In this document: positions 17,454 to 27,479 of the stretch, one piece after another
Position numbering within the stretch: the first letter of the stretch is position 1
How the letters are laid out: every line of letters begins with the position of its first letter
Source of the DNA: Planctomycetota bacterium
GTDB taxonomy: Bacteria > Planctomycetota > Planctomycetia > Pirellulales > Pirellulaceae
Assembly (NCBI GenBank): GCA_024277285.1
Contig: JAJRVM010000083.1
Span: 1-64,000, forward strand
Direction of reading: 5' to 3'
Length of the DNA stretch: 64,000 nucleotides
Translations under genes and position numbers: made by a program
Notes under the pieces: generated by a model
The model's database searches: none
The model's input: the letters and a program-made list of their open reading frames with translations, nothing else
What the model was told of the DNA's origin: nothing

Positions 17454-19184
17454 CTATTTCTTCTTGCTCGGCGCGAACAAACTGAACTCATAGATTGTTG
17501 GACCGCCATGGCCCTCAATTTCAAGTCGCACATACCGGGCGGTCACCGGCGGGAACTTGACTTTCATGTTCGCTCCGATCGTGGTGCCGCGGCAAAACGT
17601 CTTCCATTGCTCCCCTTCCTTATTCTTGTGTTGCAATTGAAACGCTTTGACCCGAACTCCGAAGTCCACGCACTCGTTGATCAACGCATGATCGAACGTA
17701 ACGGGCTTGCCAAGATCGACTTCCAGGGAACAATCGCCGACACTGCCATCGGTTGCCCAACGCGTCATATCGTCGCCGTCAACAGCCTTGGCCGCATTAT
17801 GATGTGAACTGTTCTGAAAAACATTCGAAGCCTTAGCCTTCTTGCCTTCGGTCAAGGAAACACCGTAGCCCGAGGGCGCGATGGGATCGATCGCGGAGGC
17901 TGACTGGTCCAACTGCAGCACAATAATCGTATCGATCGGCTTGCGGTCGGATTCAGGCACGGCAATCTGCAGCCCATCATCGCTTTGCGTAACCTCGACA
18001 TGACCACCGGTCAGCAGACGACTGTTGATGATCTTCGCCGGCAGAGCGGCAAGTTCGAGCACTGCCACATCGTCCGGCCATTTGAGAATGTGCAAGTAGA
18101 TAGTGTCTCCTCTATGTGTCGATGCCATGACACGACTCGGCTTGTACGGCCCTCCACGCGTGCCATAGATACTCTCACCATACTTGGCCAGCCAGTTTCC
18201 CATCTCCTCGAGCCGTTGTGCCTGGCGAGGTTCAATCTGGCCGTTGGGCATCGGACCGACATTGAACAAGAGGTTGCCGTTGCCGGCCGCGGCGAGGATC
18301 AATGCGCGCATGCACTCGTCGAGCGTTTTCATTTTGTCGTTCGGTTTCCAAGCCCATTGACGCGCGATCGTCATGCAGGTCTCCCAGGGCCGCTCCATAT
18401 CGAATCCACCGATACGTTGTTCCGGTGTGGCGTAATCGCCGATTCCGCCACCAGCTCGGTTGTTGACGATGATATTCTCTTGCAACGACCGGCATAGCAG
18501 AACATTCTTCAGTCCTTCACTCCGGTCAAATTCCTGTGGCACGTCAAACCACATCACACTCAACGGACCGTACTTGCTGATCAACTCGGTTACCTGCGCG
18601 CGCAAGTAACGACGATACGCTTCGATATCGGAAGTTTTGCGTTTGACTTTGCCACCAGGACTGGTACGCGAGAAATCGGGATGGTGCCAGTCACAAACGG
18701 AATAGTAGGTGCCGAACGCGATGCCCTGTCGCTTACACGCCACGGACAATTCCTTCACCACGTCACGACCAAATGGCGAGTTCATGATGTTGAAATCGGT
18801 CTGTTTCGTATCCCACAGACAAAAGCCATCGTGGTGCTTGGTGGTCAGCACGATGTACTTCATTCCGGCAGCTTTCGCGATTGCAACCCACTGGTCCGCA
18901 TCGAACTTGGTCGGGTTGAATTTCTTATACAAGTTGTCGTACACATCGATCGGAGTTTCCCTGCCGCGCGACCAGCCAATTTCATGTCCCGTCAGGCTGA
19001 CCGGCCCCCAATGGATGAACATACCGAAACGCATATCTTGCCAGTGGCGCAGCGCCGCGGCATCCGGGGCGGGACAGGTAATCTCCTTTGCCGCCTTCGA
19101 ATTCGGTTTTTTGTCGGCTGCGGTGACGATACTTGTCATCAGCAGCAACAGAACAATACATAGCGTTCGAAACGGTGCGGTCAT
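17454..19184 (-). CDS. GH29 alpha-L-fucosidase with C-terminal F5/8 type C domain
   Basis: 576 aa, exported. GAGGA precedes the ATG at 19184 and a signal peptide follows (LCIVLLLLMTSIVTAA). The GH29 barrel opens with MRFGMFIHWGPVSLTG and keeps KYIVLTTKHHDGFCLWD and the nucleophile region SVMWFDVPQ. The last 140 residues (KAKASNVFQ, AAKAVDGDDMTRWAT) form a discoidin-like carbohydrate-binding domain. It releases alpha-linked fucose from polysaccharide or glycan ends outside the cytoplasm. A second GH29 gene follows 3 kb on, with a different domain tail. Confidence 0.93.
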   Translation of the reverse strand: MTAPFRTLCIVLLLLMTSIVTAADKKPNSKAAKEITCPAPDAAALRHWQDMRFGMFIHWGPVSLTGHEIGWSRGRETPIDVYDNLYKKFNPTKFDADQWVAIAKAAGMKYIVLTTKHHDGFCLWDTKQTDFNIMNSPFGRDVVKELSVACKRQGIAFGTYYSVCDWHHPDFSRTSPGGKVKRKTSDIEAYRRYLRAQVTELISKYGPLSVMWFDVPQEFDRSEGLKNVLLCRSLQENIIVNNRAGGGIGDYATPEQRIGGFDMERPWETCMTIARQWAWKPNDKMKTLDECMRALILAAAGNGNLLFNVGPMPNGQIEPRQAQRLEEMGNWLAKYGESIYGTRGGPYKPSRVMASTHRGDTIYLHILKWPDDVAVLELAALPAKIINSRLLTGGHVEVTQSDDGLQIAVPESDRKPIDTIIVLQLDQSASAIDPIAPSGYGVSLTEGKKAKASNVFQNSSHHNAAKAVDGDDMTRWATDGSVGDCSLEVDLGKPVTFDHALINECVDFGVRVKAFQLQHKNKEGEQWKTFCRGTTIGANMKVKFPPVTARYVRLEIEGHGGPTIYEFSLFAPSKKK

Positions 19185-19364
19185 GGTGTTGTCGTCCTCA
19201 GTAGTTCGCGGAATTGAAGATGAAAGAGAGTGAATGGTGTCGTGGCCGCAGTGGCACTACGCGACTACAGGCGGGCGCATGGTTCCGTTTTAGCAACGCG
19301 GCGGCGCAAAAACAGCCCCCCAAGGGAGTTCTTCCCGACGCAGTGTGGCACGACGCAAGTTCGT

Positions 19365-20138
19365 CTAACGCCAATTGATGATCTTGAAGATCCCTTCGCG
19401 TTGAGCGATTCGGTCGGGCAGGGCGAGCAGTTTGTCGCGATAGACACTCAACAGCACGCCCAATGCGAAGATGGTGATCCCGCCAATGGCTAGATACATT
19501 CCCTGCGACACTTGCCGCTGGTAGGCCAATGAGACAATCAAGATACCGAGATAGAACACCAAGCTGGTGCCCCCGAGCAACGTGGTCGACTTGGTCTGCC
19601 AGCTGTAGCCGGTGACCAACATCAGCAATGCGATCGTGAGCAACGCAAACTCGTCCACCAACGACATTCCACCCACAGAGACCCTGAAGTAAACGACTGC
19701 AACAACGACGGGAAGAGTGGCAAGCAAGCTACCCCCCCACAGCATCAAACCGATCATGTCATTTCGTTTCCCTTCCGGCTCTTGGAAACGACCGACGTAC
19801 CCCGCAACGATCAGGACGATACCCGCCACCGTGCAGAAGATCTCTAGCTTCTGCCAGCCACTCAGGTCAATCAGCACGTTAAGTGTCAGAAATGCCAATG
19901 CGGCCAGACTGATGGCGTAGACACCAAAAACACGGCGCCAGGCACCACCTGGAACCAAGACGATGGCAGTGCCGCAGGCGGCTGCCGTCAATAATATCGA
20001 GAACAATTGCTGCCAACCAATTTGAGATCCAGCCAACTCGCTCAGCCCCTGCAGTAAGGCTGCAAGAAAGGCGATGCTCAAGATCGCACTACCCGACTGA
20101 AAAACGCCCAAGCCACGGCCTGATTCGCTCTCAATCAA
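19365..20138 (-). pseudogene. Multi-helix membrane protein, probably truncated at the 5' end
   Basis: About 257 codons encode seven or eight hydrophobic helices (SILSIAFLAALLQG, FGVYAISLAALAFLTLNVL, GGTSLVFYLGILIVSLAY) and a charged tail (YRDKLLALPDRIAQREGIF). The only starts are TTG or non-ATG codons, and the frame stays open back to a stop at 20163-20165 without a ribosome site. It looks like the C-terminal part of a larger membrane protein whose beginning was lost to intergenic repeat DNA. The family is not recognised. A short intact gene with a TTG start remains possible. Confidence 0.5.
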
Positions 20139-20163
20139 GCGGCGATTAAGGGCGAGCCTTGTT

Positions 20164-20199
20164 CATTAGCGTCCATCAGCGTTGATTAGCGGCTCCCCA
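20164..20199. repeat. Short dispersed repeat (CATTAGCGTCCATCAGCG type)
   Basis: CATTAGCGTCCATCAGCG, then TTGATTAGCGGCTCC. Related to 10503-10537 and 60196-60215. It sits exactly where the membrane-protein frame loses its 5' end. Confidence 0.55.
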
Positions 20200-20284
20200 A
20201 CTGGATACGCCGCGCGCGTCCCCATTCTCGTGAAACGCTACGGTCCAAGGGTTTCGGCTCCGTGGGGGGGAGCGGCAGGCGGGA

Positions 20285-22552
20285 CTACTGGCTCGTGATC
20301 ACACCGATTTCGGCCGCCGAGGCGTGCGGGCCGCCGTTGACTTCGCTCAACGCCACCAGTCTGAGAAACCGGCCGGTCACGGGCGTTGCAAAACGGACGA
20401 ATTGTTGCACGGGGTTGTTCTTGATATTGCTGAACTGTCCCTTGGCGACAGGCGCGCCCCACGTCTTGCCGTCCGCACTAACATATACGGCATAGTCCAG
20501 GATCGTGCCGGTTTGACGGCTCTGGGAACGAGGAGTGTACGAGAATCCACGAAGCTGAATCGATTCGCCCAAATCAATGACAATCTCGTGGGGATGACGC
20601 GGTTTGTCGGGGCGCCAGCGGGAATGCCAGATCGTCTTGGGATCGCCGTCAATCACATTGTCGCGACTCTCACCGGCATTGGCCTGTTCGCTCGAGGCGC
20701 TGATCACTTTCCATTTCGCCGAGCAAATATCGTAAACCGCAGTCGTAGTTTCGCCAACGCGGCCGCTGGCGAGATCAAAGATGCGCGCTCGAACCGTACC
20801 GCCGCTGGGCAGGGAAATCGACGACTCGAAACGAAGGGATTTCGACGTCGGCTCGCTTCCATCGAGCGAATAGCAAATCACCTGTCCCGCTTGCTGGCCA
20901 CTGATCGTAACGTTGCCCTGACGGTCGCGCACAATGCTCGCTCGTCCCAACCGCAACGGTTCGCGGTACAGCTCGAAATTACTGATGGTCGGTGCCACGC
21001 GCGATTCCAACACGCGTAATCGTAATCGGTCAGTCGTGACCACCGCCGTACGACAGATCCGCTTGTAGCCAACGGTCGTACCAGCGGCGATTTGGTTCCA
21101 CTGGCCGTCTTGAAACACATCGACGGCGAAACGGGCAATGCGCTGTGAATAGTCGCCAATTTGCTCCTGAAACACAACGCGATTGAAGGTCTGCGGCTTG
21201 GGCAGCGTAATCACCACATCGGACGGCCCATGCCAGTCAGGCGGCATCCAGCAGGTCTTCGGGTCTCCATCAAGGATATTGGCAGCCGCAAAATCCGATC
21301 CGCGCGTGGCCGAAGCGGTGGCCGAGGCTCCTACGGCAAGGTTCTTCGCGAATGTCTCGCGCAAGACCGCACCGACATCCGCGAGCACGCGAACATCGCG
21401 TTCGGCAAGCCGCCCTTGGCGATTCGGCGGGACATTCAACAACAGCACGGCGTTGCCGCCAACCGTACGATACCAGATGTCCAAGATTCGTTCGGCCGGT
21501 TTGACCTGCTGCCGTTCGTCGCGCCAGAACCAGCCGTGGCGAATCGACGTGTCGGCTTCGGCGGGATACCAATGCAGAAACCCGCCTTGTTCAAGAGTCT
21601 GTTTCAGCTTCGCAAGTGAACCGAGGTCCTGGCCCGTCATGTCAGGCCAGGTCCAGTTGTCAGGTCGGCCGCCAATCGCGACGACGCTCCATTCAGACGG
21701 TCGGTTCCCACCCGACTCGTTGCCGATCCAGCGCACGTCGGGCCCCTTGCCAAAGATAGCTGCATCGGGCGCCAGCTCACGAATCAACTCGTACCACTGG
21801 TTGTAAGTGTACTTCTGCCCGCCTTTGCGTTTCGGATGGGCACCGTCAAACCAGACTTCGTGGATCGGGCCATATTCGGTCAAGAGCTCGAATAGCTGGT
21901 TCAAGAAATACTCGTTATAGTCGTCCACCTCGAACTCGAACGTGCGTTGATCGCGAAATGGCCGCCCCGGTACAGGACGCGGAATCGTGCGTCGCGAGTA
22001 TTGGCTCAGGTTGCCATATAACCCATCGGCGTTTTCTATCTGATAGAGATCCGCCGGAGACAAGTAGACGCCCAGCTTCAGCCCAAACTTTTTGCACGAA
22101 TGGGATAGATCACGCAACACATCGCCCTTGCCGTCGCGCCATGGGCTCGAAGAAACCGCGTGTTTAGTGTACCGAGTCTGCCAAAGGCAAAAACCGTCAT
22201 GGTGCTTGGCGGTGAAGACGACCAGCTTCATTCCGGCCGCTTTCATCGCGCGGCACCACTGATCCGTGTCAAGTTCGGTCGGGTTGAAGATCGTCGGGTC
22301 TTCCTTGCCGGTGCCCCATTCGCGCCCCGTGAACGTATTGACGCCGAAGTGGACGAAGCCGGAAAACTCATTCTCCTGCCACGCAACCTGGCGTGAGTGA
22401 GGTTTGCAGGCGATGGCCTTCAGCGTCAATGCCCGCGAATTCTCCGCAATGGGCTCGGCGGCGTGCAGAGGTAGAACTGCCGAGGCAATTGCCCATGACA
22501 GCATGACGATCATCAGCAGGTTGCGTTTCGCTCGAACTCCGACTTTCCTCAT
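20285..22552 (-). CDS. GH29 alpha-L-fucosidase with two discoidin-like domains
   Basis: 755 aa, exported. GGGAG lies 7 nt before the ATG at 22552; a signal peptide follows (LLMIVMLSWAIASAVLPLHAA). The GH29 barrel contains FSGFVHFGVNTFTG, KLVVFTAKHHDGFCLW and the nucleophile region HEVWFDGAHPKRKGG. After the barrel come an F5/8-like domain (about residues 470-600), a chitobiase-like FN3 piece (CYSLDGSEPTSK) and a second F5/8 domain (SREDNVIDGDPKTIWH-type motif) at the C terminus. The three added modules suggest anchoring to a bulky polymer. The frame continues upstream but without homology. Confidence 0.93.
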   Translation of the reverse strand: MRKVGVRAKRNLLMIVMLSWAIASAVLPLHAAEPIAENSRALTLKAIACKPHSRQVAWQENEFSGFVHFGVNTFTGREWGTGKEDPTIFNPTELDTDQWCRAMKAAGMKLVVFTAKHHDGFCLWQTRYTKHAVSSSPWRDGKGDVLRDLSHSCKKFGLKLGVYLSPADLYQIENADGLYGNLSQYSRRTIPRPVPGRPFRDQRTFEFEVDDYNEYFLNQLFELLTEYGPIHEVWFDGAHPKRKGGQKYTYNQWYELIRELAPDAAIFGKGPDVRWIGNESGGNRPSEWSVVAIGGRPDNWTWPDMTGQDLGSLAKLKQTLEQGGFLHWYPAEADTSIRHGWFWRDERQQVKPAERILDIWYRTVGGNAVLLLNVPPNRQGRLAERDVRVLADVGAVLRETFAKNLAVGASATASATRGSDFAAANILDGDPKTCWMPPDWHGPSDVVITLPKPQTFNRVVFQEQIGDYSQRIARFAVDVFQDGQWNQIAAGTTVGYKRICRTAVVTTDRLRLRVLESRVAPTISNFELYREPLRLGRASIVRDRQGNVTISGQQAGQVICYSLDGSEPTSKSLRFESSISLPSGGTVRARIFDLASGRVGETTTAVYDICSAKWKVISASSEQANAGESRDNVIDGDPKTIWHSRWRPDKPRHPHEIVIDLGESIQLRGFSYTPRSQSRQTGTILDYAVYVSADGKTWGAPVAKGQFSNIKNNPVQQFVRFATPVTGRFLRLVALSEVNGGPHASAAEIGVITSQ

Positions 22553-22888
22553 CACAATCTCCCAGCAAGCAATCTCAAAGAATGCGTATCGCGCACTCAT
22601 CCTAATCATCGAATCCAGCTTCCCTGCCGAAGCGAACAAGCCGGCCGCAGGTATTTCTCTCACGGCTTCACGCGCTGCGGCAAAGAGGCAGCCAGCGTGC
22701 CAAACAAACACCGTGCACCACACCTGTGTGCGCAGTCGTCTTGGCACGGACCATTGTATCACACGCGGAATCGGCGTGGGGCGCGCATTTCAAACCGTGT
22801 TCGGGCTTCGGATTTCGGCATTGTTTGGTCATTGGGTATTTCGTCATTAGCCAGCCTCCGATAGGGCGGCTAAGTGACGACTGTCCAG
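22553..22888. other. Intergenic, holds one arm of an inverted repeat pair
   Basis: No gene is supported. Positions 22799-22850 (GGGCTTCGGATTTCGGCATT...GGTCATTGGGTATTTCGTC) recur inverted at 25284-25326, on the far side of the esterase gene. Confidence 0.6.
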
Positions 22889-25132
22889 CTACTCTTCCTG
22901 TAGCCAGGCGATGGCGGCGGCAATCGTGTTATTCGAGTCGCCTCGGTATGCGTGGATACGATCGGCCTCTCCGGCAGCTCGATAAGCGGCGGCGGTTGTC
23001 TTGGGAGCGACGCCATTTTCACCTGCCAGCCACAATGGGTGCGGGACAACTAACGCAAGTAGTGCCGGCAAGTCGCCGTACTTCACAATGCCGGGCAGGA
23101 AGTTGACATCACGATACGATTTGAGATCGACGAAACGGAATTCTTCCGTATCGAGCGCCACTCGGTCAATCGGCTCGTCCACAAGAGCGGCGGCCGCAGC
23201 CACCCAGGGACCGGCTCCGGCAACTCCCAGCAAATGGACGGACTCTGCTTGATGCTCACCAGTTCGAGCCAGTGCAATGAGCGTCATGATGTCATGAACC
23301 CGATGGGCGAATAGTGTGTGGTTGTACCCGAACGAATAACCGGCGAACTCGCGTGGGTTCTTGACGGTCCGCGTGCGCGTTACCGGTTTGCCATCCGCAA
23401 GAAACTCTCCTTGGCAAAGCAGATCGGCGCTGATCACGGCCGTACCGGCCGCGAGCAGGCTTTGGACCTCAGGGCAAGGTGCTCCCTTGGCGTCAAACAG
23501 CGCCGATTTCCCGGCTCCGTCGACCCAGATGACAACCTGTTTATTCCACTTAACCGCCTTCGGATACAAGGAGACGACGGGCAGTTCTTCGCCATACTTC
23601 TTGAGACGCACCAAGCATGTCAACTCGATGTAATCTCCCCGATCAGCCGTCTTGCTCGCCTTGCGTTCGAGCGTTCCGGATTCGGGCAGCGTACGCCCAA
23701 CAATCGTCTGAACGGCACCGCCAATCACCTCGCGATACTTGCCCAGCGACTGGTCATCCTGCGGAACGAGCGCGGTAATTTGCCGTGCTGACGCGTCATC
23801 CAGCCACTTCATCAGTGACCGTTCGTATTCCGGACCACCCGATGGTCGAGGATGCTCATCGTCCCAGACCGTCCATTCTTCCGCAGTCAACGGGCGGTAA
23901 TCCTCTTCGACGATTGGCTCTTCCAACCCCAGTTTCAAATGTTTGTTGAACAAGCCATACATAAGTGCGCGGGTCACGTAGTTGTAGTTGTGCGGAAAAT
24001 GAAGCTGCGACTGGCAAAACACATTCTGTTTGGCACCTAACATGGCATAGAGTTGTTGCAGCTGCGGAAAGCCCTTGGTCATCATCTCCTTGGTCCAATC
24101 GTTCGCCGCCGTCATCCCCTGCGGTCTTGGGGCGAACAGCGCCGCCAATTCGACGTTACCCGTTCCAATGCGCAACAGTGTACAGTTCTCGCACGTGCAA
24201 CCACCTTGCATGGAGGTCGAAACCATGCCCTGGGGAAACGCAACGACCGGCCGGGGATCGATCGCCCCCAGCAGAATCGTCTGCGTGCCACCGCCGCTGC
24301 CACCGGTCACACCCAGACGTTGCGGGTCCACATCGGGCAGGCTGGCGAGGAAGTCGAGGGCGCGGATCGAGTTGTACGTCTGTAGTCCCATGATGCTCTG
24401 CAAACGTAATTCAGCTTGCGTACTGAAGAAGCCCCAGCTCTTCTTGGTGTCGAATTCCGGGCGTTGTTTCTTGAAACCATGCGCCAGCTCGCGCGAGATC
24501 TGCGTGCTGTCGGCATAACCGACCATATCGAAGATAAACACGACGCATCCCATGCGCGCCAGCTGAGCACAACGAGCAAGTTTCGGGTACCGGCCCGATC
24601 CCTCGAAACGTTCGGCTCCCTGAACGAGCAACTGACGAATATTTTTGGCGCCGTAGTCCTGCAACCGGCCACCGTGACCGTGCGGACAGAGGACTCCCGG
24701 ACGTCGCCCGCCACTTTCCTTCGGACGGAACAACAGTCCGGTGACAAAGTGATTTGGATAGCTCTCGAAATAGACCTTCTCAACCGTAAAGCCATGGCGA
24801 TCGACACGTCCGAAGACGACGGCGTTCGCCGGCGTTGGCTTCGGCATCGGCCATAGCCCGGTCGCCACAAGAATCCGACGCCGTAATTCTGCCGACCGAT
24901 GCTGCCAAGCGTCGCGCGCTTTCGGCGGCTCAAACGGGAAGTAACCATTCAGATCCTTGAGCGGTTCAAGCCGTTGATCGCTGGGAAGCTGGCCTTCGAG
25001 CAACACACGTGGCCCGCCGGCCAATACGGACGCTTGGGACGACAATCCCCAAGCACACGCGAGCAGTGTTGGTATTGCTATCAGCCTGCAGACGAAACGG
25101 AACGAACTTCTTCGTGAATAGGTGCGCATCAT
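22889..25132 (-). CDS. Large secreted alpha/beta hydrolase (acetyl-esterase type)
   Basis: 747 aa. GAAGG precedes two ATGs at 25132 and 25129; a basic signal peptide follows (RLIAIPTLLACAWGLSS). The first half is an alpha/beta hydrolase: RRPGVLCPHGHGG carries the oxyanion region, and GVTGGSGGGTQT carries the nucleophile serine. Near residue 620 HLLGVAGAGPWVAAAA copies a nucleophile elbow but has no serine, so a second, inactive hydrolase-like half is present. The family includes acetyl xylan esterases and related deacetylases. Its place between fucosidases suggests removal of acyl groups from polysaccharide. Specificity is inference. Confidence 0.82.
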   Translation of the reverse strand: MMRTYSRRSSFRFVCRLIAIPTLLACAWGLSSQASVLAGGPRVLLEGQLPSDQRLEPLKDLNGYFPFEPPKARDAWQHRSAELRRRILVATGLWPMPKPTPANAVVFGRVDRHGFTVEKVYFESYPNHFVTGLLFRPKESGGRRPGVLCPHGHGGRLQDYGAKNIRQLLVQGAERFEGSGRYPKLARCAQLARMGCVVFIFDMVGYADSTQISRELAHGFKKQRPEFDTKKSWGFFSTQAELRLQSIMGLQTYNSIRALDFLASLPDVDPQRLGVTGGSGGGTQTILLGAIDPRPVVAFPQGMVSTSMQGGCTCENCTLLRIGTGNVELAALFAPRPQGMTAANDWTKEMMTKGFPQLQQLYAMLGAKQNVFCQSQLHFPHNYNYVTRALMYGLFNKHLKLGLEEPIVEEDYRPLTAEEWTVWDDEHPRPSGGPEYERSLMKWLDDASARQITALVPQDDQSLGKYREVIGGAVQTIVGRTLPESGTLERKASKTADRGDYIELTCLVRLKKYGEELPVVSLYPKAVKWNKQVVIWVDGAGKSALFDAKGAPCPEVQSLLAAGTAVISADLLCQGEFLADGKPVTRTRTVKNPREFAGYSFGYNHTLFAHRVHDIMTLIALARTGEHQAESVHLLGVAGAGPWVAAAAALVDEPIDRVALDTEEFRFVDLKSYRDVNFLPGIVKYGDLPALLALVVPHPLWLAGENGVAPKTTAAAYRAAGEADRIHAYRGDSNNTIAAAIAWLQEE

Positions 25133-25907
25133 CGTGACCTTCTCGTTGGAGTGCTTTCTCGATGTGTTTTCAATCGGTGCGAACAGGACCATCGTAACGC
25201 GGTCGCAGAGCGGTAACCAGTACCGGATCCGACCGGTGAAGAATCCCTCTTTTGTGAGACCCAGCGGGCACCAATCAATAACGAATGACGAAATACCCAA
25301 TGACCAAGAAAATCCGAAGCGCGAACGCCGTTCAGAACGCGACAGTGCGCAGGTCGTCCGATGGAAGAGCATTCGTCGTTCGAGCTTCTTTCCCCATTAG
25401 TCACGGGTAATTCGTCATTTACGAAAAAGCATGATCGCAAAGTAGCGCTGTCGAAGCGGATGTGCATATCCCCACGCCAACACTCACCGCTGCCAGAAAT
25501 GGTACCACACGCTGTAATGAGCACGCTGATTTCATCGGAATTCTCGTTGCAATCTGACGTCCGTCAGGCCGTCGTGAGTCACCCAGTCTTGCCGTCACGT
25601 CCTGAATATCTGCCTGGCTCTCATTGCATCAAGGATGCCCGGGGGCAATAAGAGGCAACAGGGAACAACGATAAGTCCCTGCAGATCCCGACAGGCGAGT
25701 GGCGGCACACCAGAATCGCTGACACACCAGAATCCTCTCCTCACGGCGGCGTTTATCACAATGGCAGGTTCCCCGATTCGCAGAATCGGTATACTAAGCA
25801 CTGCCGCCTTGCCCCGGCGGGCACAACCTGCCCTCGAAGGCACAATCGCGAAGCGGCCCAATCTACCCGCCTGCTCCAGGCCACGAATGATCACCCGAGA
25901 GTTTTTC
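25133..25907. other. 775-bp intergenic stretch
   Basis: It contains the inverted repeat arm 25284-25326 and a pair of ACACCAGAATC repeats 17 bp apart (about 25708-25735). A long frame enters the aminotransferase gene from 25635 but shows no protein-like sequence before 25887. Divergent promoters for the genes on either side should lie here; none is clear enough to call. Confidence 0.5.
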
Positions 25908-27368
25908 ATGCAGACGCATTTCCAGCCATTTCGCAAGAACATCATTGGTATTGACCAGACCTTTGAATCACCGTTTGGGACGAAAAAGATCGTCTATGCC
26001 GACTGGATCGCCAGCGGCCGACTCTACGGGCCAATCGAGCGCACGATGGCAGAGTGCGTGGGGCCGTTTGTGGGCAACACGCATACCGAAATCACGGTCA
26101 CGGGCGCGGCGATGACCATTGCGTACCAGCAAGCCCATGAGATCGTGAAACAACACGTCAACGCGGGACCCGACGACGTGATTATTACTGCCGGCTTTGG
26201 CATGACTGCAGTGGTCAACAAATTCCAACGCATCCTGGGCTTGCGCGTGTGCGAACAGTATCAAAGCCAGATCCAAGTGCCGGAAGAAGAACGGCCCGTG
26301 ATCTTCCTGACCCATATGGAGCACCACTCGAATCACACCTCATGGCTGGAGACGATCGCCGATGTGGAAGTGATGCCGCCCGATGAAGCGGGGCTGGTTG
26401 ACCCGCGGAAACTGTCCCCGTTGCTGGAGCAATACAAGCACCGCAAGTTGAAGATCGGTGCCTTTACCGCAGCCTCGAACGTCACCGGGATCCAACCCGA
26501 TTACTATCAGCTAGCGGCGATCATGCACGAATATGGAGGGCTCTGCTTCGTCGACTTTGCCGCCGCGGCACCGTACGTACAGATTGATATGCACCCGACA
26601 GACCCTCAGTGCAAGCTGGACGCGATCTACTTCAGCCCGCACAAGTTTCTCGGCGGACCAGGCACCTCGGGTGTGTTAGTTTTCGATCGGCACCTCTATC
26701 AACGCAGTGTGCCCGACGAACCAGGCGGCGGAACGGTCGATTGGACCAACCCGTGGGGTGGACACCGATTTGTGAATTCAGTCGAGGCGCGCGAGGATGG
26801 TGGAACGCCGGGGTTCTTGCAGTCGATCAAAGCGGCGCTCTGCGTACGTTTAAAGGAAGCGATGGGTGTCGAGGCGATTCGACAGCGCGAAGAAACGATG
26901 CTCGCCGTGGCACTGCCGGCGCTGCGCGCCATCCCCGAACTACACCTGCTCGCTAACCAGGTCGACGATCGGTTGGGCATCTTGTCGTTCTATGTCGAAG
27001 GCTTGCATTACAACTTGATCACCACGTTACTAAACGATTGCTACGGCATTCAAGTGCGCGGCGGCTGCTCGTGTGCCGGCACTTACGGCCACTACCTGAT
27101 GCATGTCGACCCCACGCGATCGCGGCGCATCACGGACCGGATCGATCACGGCGATCTTTCCGAAAAACCAGGCTGGGTCCGATTGTCACTGCACCCAACC
27201 ATGACAGACGACGAACTGGGTTATATCCTCAATGCGATCGGGGAAGTGGTTCGCAACGCGCAATCGTTGCGCAAGGACTACGACTATTCACCGCGCACGA
27301 ATGCGTTCCGACACAAGAACGAATCAGCCGAAGCGCGCGATCGCGTTGCCGACTGGTTCCATCTGTAG
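25908..27368 (+). CDS. Class V aminotransferase (NifS/SufS-like fold), role unknown
   Basis: 486 aa, cytoplasmic PLP enzyme. The start at 25908 (GAGAG upstream) gives MQTHFQPFRKNIIGIDQTF; 25887 would add seven residues. Landmarks are HMEHHSNHTSWLE, the cofactor lysine in YFSPHKFLGGPGTSG, and RGGCSCAGTYGHYL, whose first cysteine lies where cysteine desulfurases carry their active cysteine. It is longer than IscS or SufS, and no scaffold genes (IscU, SufBCD) are nearby. It directly precedes the sulfur operon, which may or may not be meaningful: a repeat and a separate promoter lie between them. Confidence 0.85.
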   Translation: MQTHFQPFRKNIIGIDQTFESPFGTKKIVYADWIASGRLYGPIERTMAECVGPFVGNTHTEITVTGAAMTIAYQQAHEIVKQHVNAGPDDVIITAGFGMTAVVNKFQRILGLRVCEQYQSQIQVPEEERPVIFLTHMEHHSNHTSWLETIADVEVMPPDEAGLVDPRKLSPLLEQYKHRKLKIGAFTAASNVTGIQPDYYQLAAIMHEYGGLCFVDFAAAAPYVQIDMHPTDPQCKLDAIYFSPHKFLGGPGTSGVLVFDRHLYQRSVPDEPGGGTVDWTNPWGGHRFVNSVEAREDGGTPGFLQSIKAALCVRLKEAMGVEAIRQREETMLAVALPALRAIPELHLLANQVDDRLGILSFYVEGLHYNLITTLLNDCYGIQVRGGCSCAGTYGHYLMHVDPTRSRRITDRIDHGDLSEKPGWVRLSLHPTMTDDELGYILNAIGEVVRNAQSLRKDYDYSPRTNAFRHKNESAEARDRVADWFHL

Positions 27369-27376
27369 AGCCATTC

Positions 27377-27441
27377 CTATTGCAGTAAAGCTGGCACAAG
27401 ACGCTAGCCGCCCGCCACGCCCGGGATGAAATCCCGGGCCG
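27377..27441 (+). repeat. Family H hairpin repeat, copy 3
   Basis: CTATTGCAGTAAAGCTGG..., then the 9-bp hairpin GCCCGGGAT-GAA-ATCCCGGGC (27419-27439). Its closest relative is copy 4 at 32473, in opposite orientation. Together they bracket the first five genes of the sulfur operon. Confidence 0.85.
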
Positions 27442-27479
27442 CATTCGCCAAAATTACCGCATTTCTCTCTTGTTTCCGC

